Assembly (NCBI GenBank): GCA_004570425.1
Contig: SPQJ01000010.1
Span: 1 to 64,000, forward strand
Length of the DNA: 64,000 bases
Direction of reading: 5' to 3'
Source: Bacillus sp. AZ43
Lineage (GTDB): Bacteria > Actinomycetota > Actinomycetes > Mycobacteriales > Geodermatophilaceae
The translations under genes and the position numbers were made by a program. The notes under the pieces were generated by a model, which saw only the letters and a list, made by a program, of their open reading frames with translations, ran no database searches and was not told where the DNA came from. Below, one piece after another: positions 36,788-47,539 of this stretch; the first letter of the stretch is position 1; each line of letters begins with the position of its first letter.

Positions 36788-37687
36788 TCACTCGCTGAAG
36801 GCGTCGGCGATGTCCATGACGGCGGGGCCGAGCAGCACGATGAACAGCGTCGGCAGGATGCAGAGGATCAGCGGGAAGATCACCTTCACCGGGATCTGCA
36901 TGGCCTTCTCCTCGGCGCGCTGACGCCGCTTGAGCCGCATCTCCTGGGCCTGGGTGCGCAGCACGTCGGCGATCGAGACGCCGTACTGGTCGGCCTGCAC
37001 GACGGCGCGGATGAAGCGGCGCAGGTCCTGCACGCCGGTCCGATCGGCCAGGGCGAGGTAGGCGTCGCGTCGCGGCTGGCCGACGGCGATGTCCTGCAGG
37101 CTGCGGACCAGTTCCTCGGCCAGCGGTCCCTTCCCGTTCGCCCCGGCACGCGCCATGGCCGCCTCGAAGCCGAGCCCGGCCTCGACCGCGATGGTCATCT
37201 GGTCGAGCGTGTCGGGCAGTTCGAGCGCGATCGCCTCCTGGCGCTCCTCACCGCGGCTGTGCAGCAGCAACTCGGGCAAGAAGTAGGCGACCAGCGTGGC
37301 GCCGACCGCCATGAGGACCGTCAGCGGAGTGGGGCCAGCAGTGACCACGAGGAGGCTCAGGGCGGCGGCGACCAGCCCGAGGACGAGCTTCGCGGCGACC
37401 AGCCGGGGAACCGGCCAGGCCGCCGGGCGACCGGCCCGCCCGGCGAGCCGGTTGAGGCGGGCCACCGTGCCGCCCGGGGTGAGCCCCTGGGCGAGGCGGG
37501 CGAGCAGCCCGGGCCCCGACCGCTCCGTCCTGCCGGCGGGGTCGGTGGGCTGCATGCCGCGGACGAGGTTGTCGCGTGCCTGCAGCGTCGCCGCGTCCGG
37601 TCGGGCGAACAGCGACCAGCCCAGCACCGGGACGGCGAGGGCGACGGCCACGGCGGCGGCCACGACGGCGGCGGGAACGGTGGTCAT
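36788..37687 (-). CDS. tadC: Tad pilus inner-membrane protein TadC (T2SSF domain)
   Basis: 299 residues. One N-terminal membrane helix, a middle hydrophobic pair (about residues 100-145), the T2SSF cytoplasmic domain with LPDTLDQMTIAVEAGLGFEAA, and a C-terminal helix (FPLILCILPTLFIVLLGP). With TadB it forms the platform that the TadA ATPase drives. Start overlaps the tadB stop by 1 nt (TGATG). Last gene of the operon before the terminator. Confidence 0.93.
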   Translation of the reverse strand: MTTVPAAVVAAAVAVALAVPVLGWSLFARPDAATLQARDNLVRGMQPTDPAGRTERSGPGLLARLAQGLTPGGTVARLNRLAGRAGRPAAWPVPRLVAAKLVLGLVAAALSLLVVTAGPTPLTVLMAVGATLVAYFLPELLLHSRGEERQEAIALELPDTLDQMTIAVEAGLGFEAAMARAGANGKGPLAEELVRSLQDIAVGQPRRDAYLALADRTGVQDLRRFIRAVVQADQYGVSIADVLRTQAQEMRLKRRQRAEEKAMQIPVKVIFPLILCILPTLFIVLLGPAVMDIADAFSE

Positions 37688-38634
37688 CAGAAGGTGATCC
37701 GCACGGTCTTCTTGAGCCAGAACGCGCCGATCAGCAGCATGACGCAGGCGGCCCCCAGCATGGCGTAGCCGGTCACGCTCTGGGTGAACTTGGCGAGATA
37801 GGCACCGTTGGTCATGGAGATGAAGCCGAAGACGCCGAACGGCAGGGCCATGAGCACGATGGCCGACAGCTTGCCCTCGGCCGACAGGGCCTGGACCTGC
37901 CGACGGATCGCGTTGCGCTCCCGGATCGTGTGCCCCACGGCGTCGAGCACCTCGGCCAGGTTGCCGCCGACCTCGCGGTGGATGGCGATGGCCTGGGCGA
38001 CCCAGGTGAAGTCGTCGCTGCCCATGCGCGCGGCGACCTCGTCGAGGGCATCGTTGAGGTCCCGCCCGACGCGGGTCTCGTTGATGATCCGCGAGAACTC
38101 CTCGGACGTCGGGGCATCGGCCTCCTGCGCGACGGAGTCGACGGCGCGCAGCAGGCTGTGCCCGGCGCGCAGGCTGCCCGCCATGAGCTGCAGGGAGTCG
38201 TCGAGCTGGTCGGCGAAAGCGGCCTGACGCCGCGAGGCCTTGAAACCCACGAGGAGCTTGGCGCCGAACGGCACGACGAGGACGACCAGCAGGCCGAGCA
38301 GGACGCCCCCCAGCACCGCACCCACGAGGCCGGCGACGACCGCGGTCAGCCCGACGGAGAGAACGAAGTTCGGCAGCGGCGTCGACATGCCGGCCCGCTC
38401 CAGCGCCGCCGCCCCCGCGGCCAGCCGACCGCGCCTGACCAGCACCTTCTCCACCGCCGCCCCGGCCGCCGCGCCGGCCCCGGCGAGCGCCGACGCGGGG
38501 GCGGCAGGAGCCATCGACGGGTCCAGCCGGTCCAGCGAGACCCGCGCCGGGCCACCCGGGAGGACGACCAGCGCGAGCAGCAGCAGCGCGACGGCCACCG
38601 CCGTCACGCCGAGGAGCAGCAGCACCGGGGACAT
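37687..38634 (-). CDS. tadB: Tad pilus inner-membrane protein TadB (T2SSF domain)
   Basis: 315 residues. Starts with a hydrophobic helix (LLLLGVTAVAVALLLLALVV), then a further pair near residue 100, the T2SSF domain with LQLMAGSLRAGHSLLRAVD, and a C-terminal helix pair. The ATG at 38634 is used; an in-frame GTG 6 nt earlier overlaps the tadA stop and is an alternative. Partner of TadC in the pilus platform. Confidence 0.92.
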   Translation of the reverse strand: MSPVLLLLGVTAVAVALLLLALVVLPGGPARVSLDRLDPSMAPAAPASALAGAGAAAGAAVEKVLVRRGRLAAGAAALERAGMSTPLPNFVLSVGLTAVVAGLVGAVLGGVLLGLLVVLVVPFGAKLLVGFKASRRQAAFADQLDDSLQLMAGSLRAGHSLLRAVDSVAQEADAPTSEEFSRIINETRVGRDLNDALDEVAARMGSDDFTWVAQAIAIHREVGGNLAEVLDAVGHTIRERNAIRRQVQALSAEGKLSAIVLMALPFGVFGFISMTNGAYLAKFTQSVTGYAMLGAACVMLLIGAFWLKKTVRITF

Positions 38635-38636
38635 GC

Positions 38637-40048
<1,412 letters not shown>

Positions 40049-40052
<4 letters not shown>

Positions 40053-41239
40053 GACGCCGCCCGGTGCTTGGCCCGCCCCCGCGCTGCCTTGAGGGGGGTG
40101 GCGGAGAACCGGGACACCAGCCGGCGCAGCTCCTTGACCATGGGGTCGCGGCGCCGGCCGTGCTGCAGCAGGGGCACGCCCTGGTTGGTCGAGGCGGGCA
40201 CGGACGAGGCGCGCGGCAGCACGACGTCGACGCCGGTGCCGATGGCGAGCTCCACGTCGCGGACGCTCAGGCCGCCCTTCGGGTCGGCGAAGTTCATGAC
40301 GACGTGCCGGCCGGCGGGGATCATGGCCAGCTCGCGGAGCACGTCGAGCTCCTTGCGCAGCCCGCGGACGCCGGGGACGTCCATGCTGGTCAGCATCACG
40401 ACGTCGGAGGCCCGGTCGAGAGCGGCCAGCGTCTGCTCCGACAGGCCCGGCGCGGTGTCGACGACGACGTAGCGGAACTCGCGGGCGAGCGAGGCCAGCA
40501 GCCGGGTGACGTCCTCACCGCTGACCGTGTCGCCGTCGGCCGGGTTCTCCGCGCCGCAGACGGCGTAGAGACCGCTCGGGTGCTGGGTGAGGAACGTCTT
40601 CAGCACCATGGTGTCCTCGCTGGCCGGGCCGCGGACGGCGTCGGGCAGGGCGTACTCCGGAGCCAGGCCCAGCGCCGAGGCGACGTCGCCGAACTGGACG
40701 TCGAGGTCGACCAGTACGGTCGACTGCGGCGCGGCCGCGGTCAGCCCGATCGCCAGGTTGGTGGAGACGGTGGTCTTGCCGACGCCGCCCTTCGGCGAGG
40801 CGACGGTGATGACCCGGCCCGCGTAGCGCTCGGTCTCGCCGGCCGGGCGCAGCACGCGCCGCCGGCCGGCCGCCGCCGCCCCCGCGCGCTCGACGGCGGT
40901 CTGGATCTCGGCCACGTCGGAGTCCGGTGCCAGCAGGTCACGGATGCCGGCGCGCATCGCCGCCTGCCACATCTCCGGCGACGGGTCGGCCATGAGGACG
41001 ACCGCGATGCCGGGGCTCTGCACGTCCAGGCGCGCGGCCAGCGTGAGCACCTCGGGCGCGGGGGCGTACGGGCCCACGAGCAGCACGTCGGGCAGTTCAC
41101 CGTCGACGAGCTGCTCGAACAGCCGGGCCGGGTCGCCGGGCAGCCGTCCCGGCGGCAGGACGTGGACGTCCCCGCCGGTGGCCTCCTTGACGCGGAGGAT
41201 CAGCTCTTCGCCGGCTCCGGCCAGTACGACGCGACTCAT
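40049..41239 (-). CDS. cpaE: CpaE/TadZ-like ParA-type ATPase
   Basis: 396 residues. A receiver-like N-terminal domain (residues 1-120, without a clear phosphoacceptor) is followed by a MinD/ParA ATPase with the deviant Walker A SPKGGVGKTT and DLDVQFGD. CpaE/TadZ proteins place the pilus machine at its cell site. Coupled to cpaB upstream and tadA downstream by 4-nt overlaps. Confidence 0.92.
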
Positions 41240-41982
41240 CGGGGAACCCCCAGGTAGATGGTGCCGGGATCCAGGACGCGCGTGCCGCCCGTCTGGTCGC
41301 CGGGCGTCTCGAGGGACAGCCAGAGCGTCCCGTGCTCCATGCCGTAGACGATGGTCTCGGCGTCGCGCGCGGTGACCGCGAGGGTGACCAGCAGGGCGGT
41401 GGCCGGGGCCCCCGCGGCCGCCGTCTCCGTGCCGGGCTCGCCCTCGGCCGGCGGCGCCGGCGCACCCTGGACCTGGGTGACCAGGACGGAGTGCAGGACG
41501 GCGGAGGTCTGGCCGGTGCCGTCCGGCAGGACCTGCGACAGGTAGACGCCGGCGGTGTCGCCCGCCGACAGCCGGGTCCCGACGACACGCTGCGGCTCCA
41601 GCAGCACGCTGATCTCCTGGAGTCCCTCGGGCACCTCGACCGTGCCCGGGACGCGGACCTCGTCGGCATCGACGAAGCGGCTCCGCAGCAGCTGCTCGCC
41701 GACCTGCAGCTCGACCCCGGCGACTGTGCCCTCGAGGGAGTCCAGGTCGGTGACCCGCCCCTCGAGCGCGGCCTTGGCCGGGAGGATCTCGGTCGTGACG
41801 AAGGGCGCCAGGCCGGAGCCCGGGGTGCCCTCGGGGACGGCCTCGGCCACCACCAGCACCTCGACCGGCTCGGCACCGGCGAAGGCACGCGCGTCGGCGC
41901 CCCGCACGTAGGCCAGGAGGACCACCGTGCCGGCGACGAGGAGGACGAGCGCCGCGACGGCGGCGAGGAATCGACGTCTCAC
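41236..41982 (-). CDS. cpaB: Flp pilus assembly protein CpaB/RcpC-like
   Basis: 248 residues. N-terminal membrane anchor (FLAAVAALVLLVAGTVVLLA), then a SAF-type domain (VEVLVVAEAVPEGT, later LQEISVLLEPQRVVGTRLSAGD) facing outside. In Gram-negative systems RcpC/CpaB supports the secretin; in actinobacteria, lacking an outer membrane secretin, the role is less clear. GTG start at 41982. Confidence 0.88.
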   Translation of the reverse strand: MRRRFLAAVAALVLLVAGTVVLLAYVRGADARAFAGAEPVEVLVVAEAVPEGTPGSGLAPFVTTEILPAKAALEGRVTDLDSLEGTVAGVELQVGEQLLRSRFVDADEVRVPGTVEVPEGLQEISVLLEPQRVVGTRLSAGDTAGVYLSQVLPDGTGQTSAVLHSVLVTQVQGAPAPPAEGEPGTETAAAGAPATALLVTLAVTARDAETIVYGMEHGTLWLSLETPGDQTGGTRVLDPGTIYLGVPR

Positions 41983-41993
41983 GAGAGAGGCCC

Positions 41994-42965
41994 CTATCGG
42001 ATCAGTCGGAGGATCGAGGAACCCAGCTGCGGGGCGTCCGGGCTGTAGTCCCAGGCGTCGGACAACTCGACGAAGCGGGTGTAGTAGCCGGTCACGCAGC
42101 GGACGCTGCTGGGCGTCTTCGGCCCGCACACGTCCTTGCCGCTGTTGGTGGAGCCGTTGAACGCGTAGCCGGTGAGGTGGAAGGCGGCGTAGCCGTACAC
42201 CCGGTACCAGGCGCCGGTGCCCGTACCGCCGGACGCGTCGAAGAGCGGAAGCAGCACGGTCTGCCCGAGCCACTTGTCGAAGTCGGCGTCCGAGCAGCCG
42301 TTGGGCATCGAGACGCCGGTGTCGGAGGCGAGTTTCTGCTCGATGGAGTGCGTGGCGTGGCAGGTGCCGGAGTCGGGCTGCACGAAGCCGAAGCCACCGG
42401 GGACCTCGTTGCCGGACGGCCCGAAGCACGTGCTGGTGTCGTCGGACTTGCTGAAGAAGATCGTCCGGGCCGTCGTCGACGACGGGAGCCCGCCGGCGGT
42501 CTGGGCCGAGAACGAGCACCACGAGAAGATCAGCGGGAGGACGGCGGTGCCCCGACTCGGGGCGCCCCAGCCCACGGTCGCCGTGGCGGTGACCGCCGTC
42601 GACTCGTGCCCCAGGACCGGCGCGAACCAGTGCTCCTGCGGCGTGCTGCCGGTGACCGTGACGCTCAGCGGGTCGCTGCTGAGCACCGGATAGGCGGCCG
42701 AGCCCTCGCCGTCGTTGGCCGTGATGAGGGCCTGGGCGGTGGCGAGCATGTCGCCGCAGTTGCCGCGCGAGCAGTCCTGCGCGACGGCGATCGCTGCCGC
42801 GTCCGCGGCCACCTGCAGGCGAGCCTTTTCCGCGTACAGCGCGCCGACGTCGACGGCGATGGCGGCGAAGCCGAGCATCGGGACGAGCAGCAGGGCGAAG
42901 ACAACAGCGGTGGCCCCGCGCTCGCCCTCGATCCGGTGCCGGAGGCGAGCGGTCAGCCGTTGCAT
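41994..42965 (-). CDS. tadG: TadG-like pilus assembly protein
   Basis: 323 residues. The N-terminus has the pseudopilin-like signal GERGATAVVFALLLVPMLGFAAIAVDVGALYAEK cut by prepilin processing in related TadE/TadF/TadG proteins. The remaining 280 residues are extracytoplasmic, with several Cys (CSRGNC, STCFGP, TCHAT, NGCSD, DVCGP, VRCVT) that could form disulfides. Its first 13 nt overlap the tadE end. Confidence 0.85.
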   Translation of the reverse strand: MQRLTARLRHRIEGERGATAVVFALLLVPMLGFAAIAVDVGALYAEKARLQVAADAAAIAVAQDCSRGNCGDMLATAQALITANDGEGSAAYPVLSSDPLSVTVTGSTPQEHWFAPVLGHESTAVTATATVGWGAPSRGTAVLPLIFSWCSFSAQTAGGLPSSTTARTIFFSKSDDTSTCFGPSGNEVPGGFGFVQPDSGTCHATHSIEQKLASDTGVSMPNGCSDADFDKWLGQTVLLPLFDASGGTGTGAWYRVYGYAAFHLTGYAFNGSTNSGKDVCGPKTPSSVRCVTGYYTRFVELSDAWDYSPDAPQLGSSILRLIR

Positions 42966-43348
42966 CGCATGACCCCCGTCCCGGTCAGCTCGAGTCCGGA
43001 GCCGAAGAAACCGGTCAGGTACGGCATCGGGTAGTCGATCGTCAGGCGCACGGACGTGCTGCCGGCGTTGAGCGTCGGGCAGCTGGCCGGGGTGATGCTG
43101 ATCTGGGCATCGGTGATCGCGGGGTTGAGCGACGCCGCGGCGTTGCGGACCGCCGCCCGTGCCGCGGCCGGGTCGTTCTGCAGTGCCATCAGCCGTACGC
43201 CCTCGCGCGCCGCGGCCGACAGGGTCCCCTGGACCTGGAACGCGCGGCCGAACTCGGCGATGCCGATGACCAGCACGATGAGCAGCGGGACGATCAGGGC
43301 GAACTCCACCGCGGTGGCGCCCCGCTCCTCGCGGATCCGGTCCTTCAC
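42953..43348 (-). CDS. tadE: TadE family minor pilin
   Basis: 131 residues. REERGATAVEFALIVPLLIVLVIGIAEFGRAF is the TadE signature with the processing site G/ATAVEF; the mature part holds one Cys near residue 91 and CNG at the end. A minor pseudopilin of the Tad system, probably processed by the peptidase at 43827-44480. Confidence 0.92.
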   Translation of the reverse strand: MKDRIREERGATAVEFALIVPLLIVLVIGIAEFGRAFQVQGTLSAAAREGVRLMALQNDPAAARAAVRNAAASLNPAITDAQISITPASCPTLNAGSTSVRLTIDYPMPYLTGFFGSGLELTGTGVMRCNG

Positions 43349-43403
43349 GTGCTCACCTCCGTCCGGCGGTGCAGGGAATGGGATGTCGCTTGCAGACAGG
43401 GCA

Positions 43404-43439
43404 ACGGCGCAGCGGCCCGGGATGGGGCCGCTGCGCCGT
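43404..43439 (-). terminator. Hairpin between flp pilin and tadE
   Basis: Perfect 15-bp stem (43404-43418 with 43425-43439), 6-nt loop, located 15 nt after the pilin stop and 55 nt before the tadE start on the minus strand. It can act as a partial terminator, letting the pilin be made in excess over the machinery. Confidence 0.75.
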
Positions 43440-43454
43440 CAGCCGCAGCCGGGC

Positions 43455-43649
43455 TCAGATCTTGGCCGTGATGCTCTCGAAGAGAGCCTTGAGGTCGGTG
43501 CCCAGGAGGGTCACCGCGGCGATGATGACGACGGCGATCAGGCCGACCATCAGGCCGTACTCGACGGCGGTCGCGCCCTTCTCGTCCCGCTCGAGGCGGT
43601 CCTGGGCGAAGGAGACCAGGGTGGCCAGGGTGGCGTACGCGTTCAGCAC
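43455..43649 (-). CDS. flp: Flp family type IVb pilin
   Basis: 64 residues. Short leader with basic/acidic residues (DRLERDEKG) then the prepilin cut site G/ATAVEYGL and the hydrophobic helix LMVGLIAVVIIAAVTLLG; the mature pilin is about 40 residues, typical for Flp. The GTG at 43649 is chosen because GGGAG lies 5 nt upstream; a GTG 12 nt earlier has none. It is the first pilus-structure gene, followed by a hairpin. Confidence 0.93.
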   Translation of the reverse strand: MLNAYATLATLVSFAQDRLERDEKGATAVEYGLMVGLIAVVIIAAVTLLGTDLKALFESITAKI

Positions 43650-43826
43650 ATGAACTCCCACAGGGTGTCTGCCGTCTGGTCCGGAACGGGGGTGATCCGG
43701 CCGTGCGGCTCCGGGGAGGTGTCGGGGTGGGAAGCGGCCGACTTGAGGCTCTGTCAGCCCATCGGCGGACGACAGTCCACCGAACGGGTGTATGGAGTAC
43801 CAGGACAGTTGCGCTGAGTAATCAGA

Positions 43827-44480
43827 TTACGCCAGCAGGACGTCGCTCCAGCCGATCGCCAAGCCCGCGCCGATCAGCATCGCGGGGCCGAAGGGAAGCT
43901 CGCCCTTCAGGCCGACCCGTCGTGTGGCCAGCAGGCCGAGCGCCAGCACCGCCTGGACGACGAAGCCCGCGGCCGCGCCGACGACGACGACCCCGGCCCC
44001 CAGCCAGCCCAGGTACAGCCCCAGCAGCGCGGCGAGCTTCACGTCACCCATGCCCAGGCTGCGCGGGGAGATCAGTGCGAGAACCAGGAAGACGGCGAAC
44101 AGCGCCACGGCCCCCACGCCCGCCGACAGCAGGGGGCGCCACGACCCCTCGACCGCGGCGGCGAGCGCCAGCAGCCCGGCCCCGACGCCGAGCGCCGGCA
44201 GCACCACCCGGTTCGGCAGCAGCCGGTGCTGCAGGTCGATGACGGCCAGGAGCACCCCGACCGCGGCGAGGACGAGGAACGCCGGCAGCTCCCACGACGC
44301 GACGAACCGCCCCGCGGTCAGCCCGAACAGCACCGCCGTCCCGACCTCCACGACCGGACGACGGATCGCGGCACGGCCCTCGGAGGGCCCCGTCCAGGGG
44401 AACCGGCCGGCGGCGCGGTTGACCAGCGCACCGACCACGAGGCCGAGCAGCCCGCACCCCGCGACGAGCGCCGCCGTCAC
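43827..44480 (-). CDS. tadV: A24 prepilin peptidase (TadV/CpaA type)
   Basis: 217 residues, about seven membrane helices. The two catalytic Asp are in AVIDLQHRLLPNR and GMGDVK, as in all A24 aspartic prepilin peptidases. No methylase-like Cys domain at the N-terminus, so it is the short type that processes Flp and TadE-like proteins. GTG start at 44480. Confidence 0.92.
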   Translation of the reverse strand: MTAALVAGCGLLGLVVGALVNRAAGRFPWTGPSEGRAAIRRPVVEVGTAVLFGLTAGRFVASWELPAFLVLAAVGVLLAVIDLQHRLLPNRVVLPALGVGAGLLALAAAVEGSWRPLLSAGVGAVALFAVFLVLALISPRSLGMGDVKLAALLGLYLGWLGAGVVVVGAAAGFVVQAVLALGLLATRRVGLKGELPFGPAMLIGAGLAIGWSDVLLA

Positions 44481-44547
44481 GGCGTGCGGGGAAGGACGGC
44501 GACCACGCCGGTCACCTTCGCACAGCGCCGTGCCGGTGCCGGGGAGG

Positions 44548-45942
44548 TCAGGTGACCGGGAGGCCGGCGAGGCCGGCCGCGAGACCCAGGAGGGCGCAGA
44601 CGCCGAGCGTGCGCAGCACCGACCACCTGACGGCGAACAGGAGGACGCCGGCGACGACGGCGATCGCCAGGGCCACCGGCCGCAGGGTGCCGGGGTCGGG
44701 CAGCTGGAGCGCCAGCCCGAAGCGGTCGACGGCAGTGCTCTCGCGGAAGAGCGTGTGGACGGCGAAGTAGACCCCGAGGTTGGCGATCACCCCCACCACC
44801 GCCGCGGTGATGCCGGTGAGCGCCGCCGACAGCGACCGGTTGCCCCGCAGCCGCTCCATGTAGGGGGCGCCGAGGAGCACGAAGAGGAAGCTGGGCACGA
44901 AGGTCACCCAGGTGACCAGCAGCGAGGCCACCACCGCCGCCACCCACGGGTCCAGCTCCCCCGGCGCCCGGTAGGCGCCCAGGAAGGCGACGAACTGCAC
45001 CACCATGATCAGCGGCCCCGGGGTGGTCTCGGCCAGGGCGAGGCCGCGCACCATCTCCCCCGGCGCCAGCCAGCCGTAGACCTGCACCGCCTGCTGGGCG
45101 ACGTACGCCAGCACCGCGTAGGCGCCCCCGAACGTGACGACGGCCGCCCCGGAGAAGAACACGCCCTGCTCGGTGAAGACGCTGTCGGTGCCGGTGAGCA
45201 GCGCGAAGGCCGCCACCGGCACGCCCCACACGAGCAGCCCGACGGCCAGCACCCGCAGCGTCCGGCGGGTGGAGGGCCGCTCGGTGTGCAGCACGTCGTC
45301 AGGGACGACGGGTGCCGGTCCCCGGTCGGGGGCCTCCGGCTTCTCGGCGACCGACGACGGCCGGCGGCGGGCGAGCACCCACCCGACCAGGCCGGCGGCC
45401 AGCACCACCACGGGGAACGGGACCGCGAACAGGGTCAGTGCGAGGAACGCGACGACCGCGATGGCCACCAGGGCCGGGCTGGTCAGCGCGCGCCTGCCGA
45501 CGCGCACCACCGCCTGGGCGACGATGGCCAGCACCGCCGGGGCGAGGCCGGCGAACAGCGCGAGGACGGCGGTCGTCGTCCCGAAGGCCACGTAGACGGC
45601 CGACAGGACCAGCAGCGCCACCACCCCCGGCAGCACGAACAGCCCGCCGGCGACCAGACCGCCCCGCGTGCCGTGCAGCAGCCAGCCCACGTAGGTGGCC
45701 AGCTGCTGGGCCTCGGGGCCGGGCAGCAGCATGCAGTAGTTCATGGCGTGCAGGAACCGGCGCTGGCCGATCCAGCGCTTGTCGTCGACCAGCGTCCGCT
45801 GCATGACGGCGATCTGGCCGGCCGGGCCGCCGAAGGTCTGCAGCGAGATGCCGAACCAGGTGCGGACGGCGGCGCGGAACGGGATCCCCGTGTCCGGCGC
45901 GGTGGAGGCGGTCACGGGGTCTCCCGGGTCAGGCCGGCTCAC
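44548..45942 (-). CDS. chrA: Chromate efflux transporter ChrA
   Basis: 464 residues in two homologous halves with about ten to twelve membrane segments. Each half carries the CHR signature: FGGPAGQIAVMQ with LLPGPEAQQLATYVGW in the first and FGGAYAVLAYV with TPGPLIMVVQFVAF in the second. It exports chromate. Its start overlaps the chrB-C gene by 14 nt, so chrB and chrA form one operon. Confidence 0.94.
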   Translation of the reverse strand: MSRPDPGDPVTASTAPDTGIPFRAAVRTWFGISLQTFGGPAGQIAVMQRTLVDDKRWIGQRRFLHAMNYCMLLPGPEAQQLATYVGWLLHGTRGGLVAGGLFVLPGVVALLVLSAVYVAFGTTTAVLALFAGLAPAVLAIVAQAVVRVGRRALTSPALVAIAVVAFLALTLFAVPFPVVVLAAGLVGWVLARRRPSSVAEKPEAPDRGPAPVVPDDVLHTERPSTRRTLRVLAVGLLVWGVPVAAFALLTGTDSVFTEQGVFFSGAAVVTFGGAYAVLAYVAQQAVQVYGWLAPGEMVRGLALAETTPGPLIMVVQFVAFLGAYRAPGELDPWVAAVVASLLVTWVTFVPSFLFVLLGAPYMERLRGNRSLSAALTGITAAVVGVIANLGVYFAVHTLFRESTAVDRFGLALQLPDPGTLRPVALAIAVVAGVLLFAVRWSVLRTLGVCALLGLAAGLAGLPVT

Positions 45943-46360
45943 GGCCGAGCAGGGTGCGGCGGCGGTGGTACTCGTAGAGCGCGTCGAACAGGGGCCCGGA
46001 GACGGCGAGGGTGTGTTCGTCGTCGCCGGTCATCGACAGGCCGCGCAGCAGGACGTCGAGACCCGGCGCCTCGGGTGCGTCGAAGCGGTCGTCGTCCAGG
46101 TCGGCCACGTGCACGATCTCGGCGATCCGCCAGAGCACCGGGTCGGTCAGCTCGTAGCGGCGGAGGATCGTCTCGAAGCTGCAGTCGCCGCCGACGTGGC
46201 CGAGCTCCACCCCGCGCATGTCGAACGGCGTGGCGTCGTCCGGCACGCGCGCGACGTCGTCGACGAAGACGAACTCCGCCGCCGGGTCGATGAACCGGAG
46301 GATGAGCCAGGCGCAGGCGGCGCGGTCGATGTGGATGCCGGCCCGGGTCGCCCACCTCAT
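45929..46360 (-). CDS. chrB2: Chromate resistance protein ChrB, C-terminal domain
   Basis: 143 residues, the ChrB C-terminal domain alone. RAGIHIDRAACAWLILRFIDP and FDMRGVELGHVGGDCSFETIL are the family motifs, including His and Cys residues possibly involved in metal sensing. In proteobacteria ChrB is one protein of about 300 residues; here it is two overlapping genes (ATGA) with the N-terminal domain at 46357-46812. Confidence 0.88.
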   Translation of the reverse strand: MRWATRAGIHIDRAACAWLILRFIDPAAEFVFVDDVARVPDDATPFDMRGVELGHVGGDCSFETILRRYELTDPVLWRIAEIVHVADLDDDRFDAPEAPGLDVLLRGLSMTGDDEHTLAVSGPLFDALYEYHRRRTLLGREPA

Positions 46361-46812
46361 CGTGCCGGCTCCGTCCGGGTGGCGCTCTCCAGTTCGCGGA
46401 GGGCGGCGGCGGCCTGCTCGCGCTCGGGCGGGGGGAAGAAGTCGCGCCGGCCGATGGCCCGCCACTCGGTGCGCAGCCTGCGCAGGGCACGTGCCGCCTC
46501 GGCGGGTCCGGTGTCGCGGGCGGCGCGGCACTGCGCGGCCAGGTCGAGGTACTCGGCGGCGCGGGCGGCGGCCAGCGACCGGACGAGCTCGCGCTCCTGG
46601 GTCTCGCTCGTGGGTCGGGCCAGCCACACGCCCGCGGTGCCGTTCGCCCCCAGGACGTCCTCGCCCAACCACTCCAGCTGCTCGCGGGTGCGGGCGTCGG
46701 CCGGCAGCGCCACCAGCCCGTCGGCGAGCTGGACGACGCCCAGCCGCTTGAGCCGCCGCCACAGGGTGGTGCGGGGCCCGGAAGGCTCGCGGGGCAGCCG
46801 GTAGCTCAGCAT
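46357..46812 (-). CDS. chrB1: ChrB N-terminal domain protein
   Basis: 151 residues. The start MLSYRLPREPSGPRTTLWRRL with the LGVVQLADGLVALP stretch is the ChrB N-terminal (PaaX-like winged-helix) domain; a helical C-terminus follows. In proteobacteria ChrB regulates the chr operon as a chromate-sensitive repressor. The ATG at 46812 has GGGGAG about 7 nt upstream. It overlaps the next gene by 4 nt, so the split is a fission, not a frameshift. Confidence 0.82.
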   Translation of the reverse strand: MLSYRLPREPSGPRTTLWRRLKRLGVVQLADGLVALPADARTREQLEWLGEDVLGANGTAGVWLARPTSETQERELVRSLAAARAAEYLDLAAQCRAARDTGPAEAARALRRLRTEWRAIGRRDFFPPPEREQAAAALRELESATRTEPAR

Positions 46813-46885
46813 CACCCACTCCCCCGCGCCCACAGGCGCGATGCAACCACGGTTGCAGCACACTGTCCAGCCCAGGACCCGGCTC

Positions 46886-47539
46886 TCAGCCTCGCGGCGC
46901 CTCCCCGTGCGCCCGGACACGCAGCATCGCCTGGCGCCGGTTCGACACCTGCAGCTTGGCGAAGATGCTGCTCACGTGGTTGCGGACGGTGATCGGCGAG
47001 ATGAACAGCACCCGGCCGATCTCGGCGTTGGAGAGCCCCTCGGCCAGCAGGGTCAGCACCTCCCGCTCTCGCGCGGAGAGCCCCGGCACCTCCTGGGGCG
47101 TCCGGGCGGGCGGGTGGGCGAAGAACGACAGCATCCGCCCGGCCAGGTGCGGGCCGAACACCGCATGCCCGCGTGCCACCGCCCGGACCGCGCTCACCAC
47201 CTGCTCCGGATCGGCACCCTTCACCAGGTACCCACCGGCACCCGCGCGGACGGCGGCGAACACGCTCTCGTCGTCCTCGGACATGGTGAGGACCAGCACC
47301 CGCACGCGCGCCCCCTGCTCGGCCAGCCGCCGGGTGGCGGCGAGCCCGTCGAGGCCGGGCATGGCGAGGTCCATGACCACGACGTCGGGGTCCAGCTCGC
47401 CGACCAGCCGGAGCGCGTGGACGCCGGTGTCGGCCTCGCCCACGACCAGGAGGTCCGGTTCCCGGCCCAGGATGAAGCGCAGCCCCTCGCGGAACATCGG
47501 GTGGTCGTCCGCCACGAGCACCCGGAGGGGTCGGCTCAT
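46886..47539 (-). CDS. NarL/FixJ-type response regulator
   Basis: 217 residues. Receiver domain with Asp11/Asp12, phosphoacceptor Asp57 and the conserved Thr and Lys (VLTMSE, VKGAD), then a LuxR HTH (LSAREREVLTLLAEGLSNAEIG). It binds DNA when phosphorylated by the kinase directly upstream; the ATG overlaps the kinase stop by 4 nt. Confidence 0.95.
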   Translation of the reverse strand: MSRPLRVLVADDHPMFREGLRFILGREPDLLVVGEADTGVHALRLVGELDPDVVVMDLAMPGLDGLAATRRLAEQGARVRVLVLTMSEDDESVFAAVRAGAGGYLVKGADPEQVVSAVRAVARGHAVFGPHLAGRMLSFFAHPPARTPQEVPGLSAREREVLTLLAEGLSNAEIGRVLFISPITVRNHVSSIFAKLQVSNRRQAMLRVRAHGEAPRG

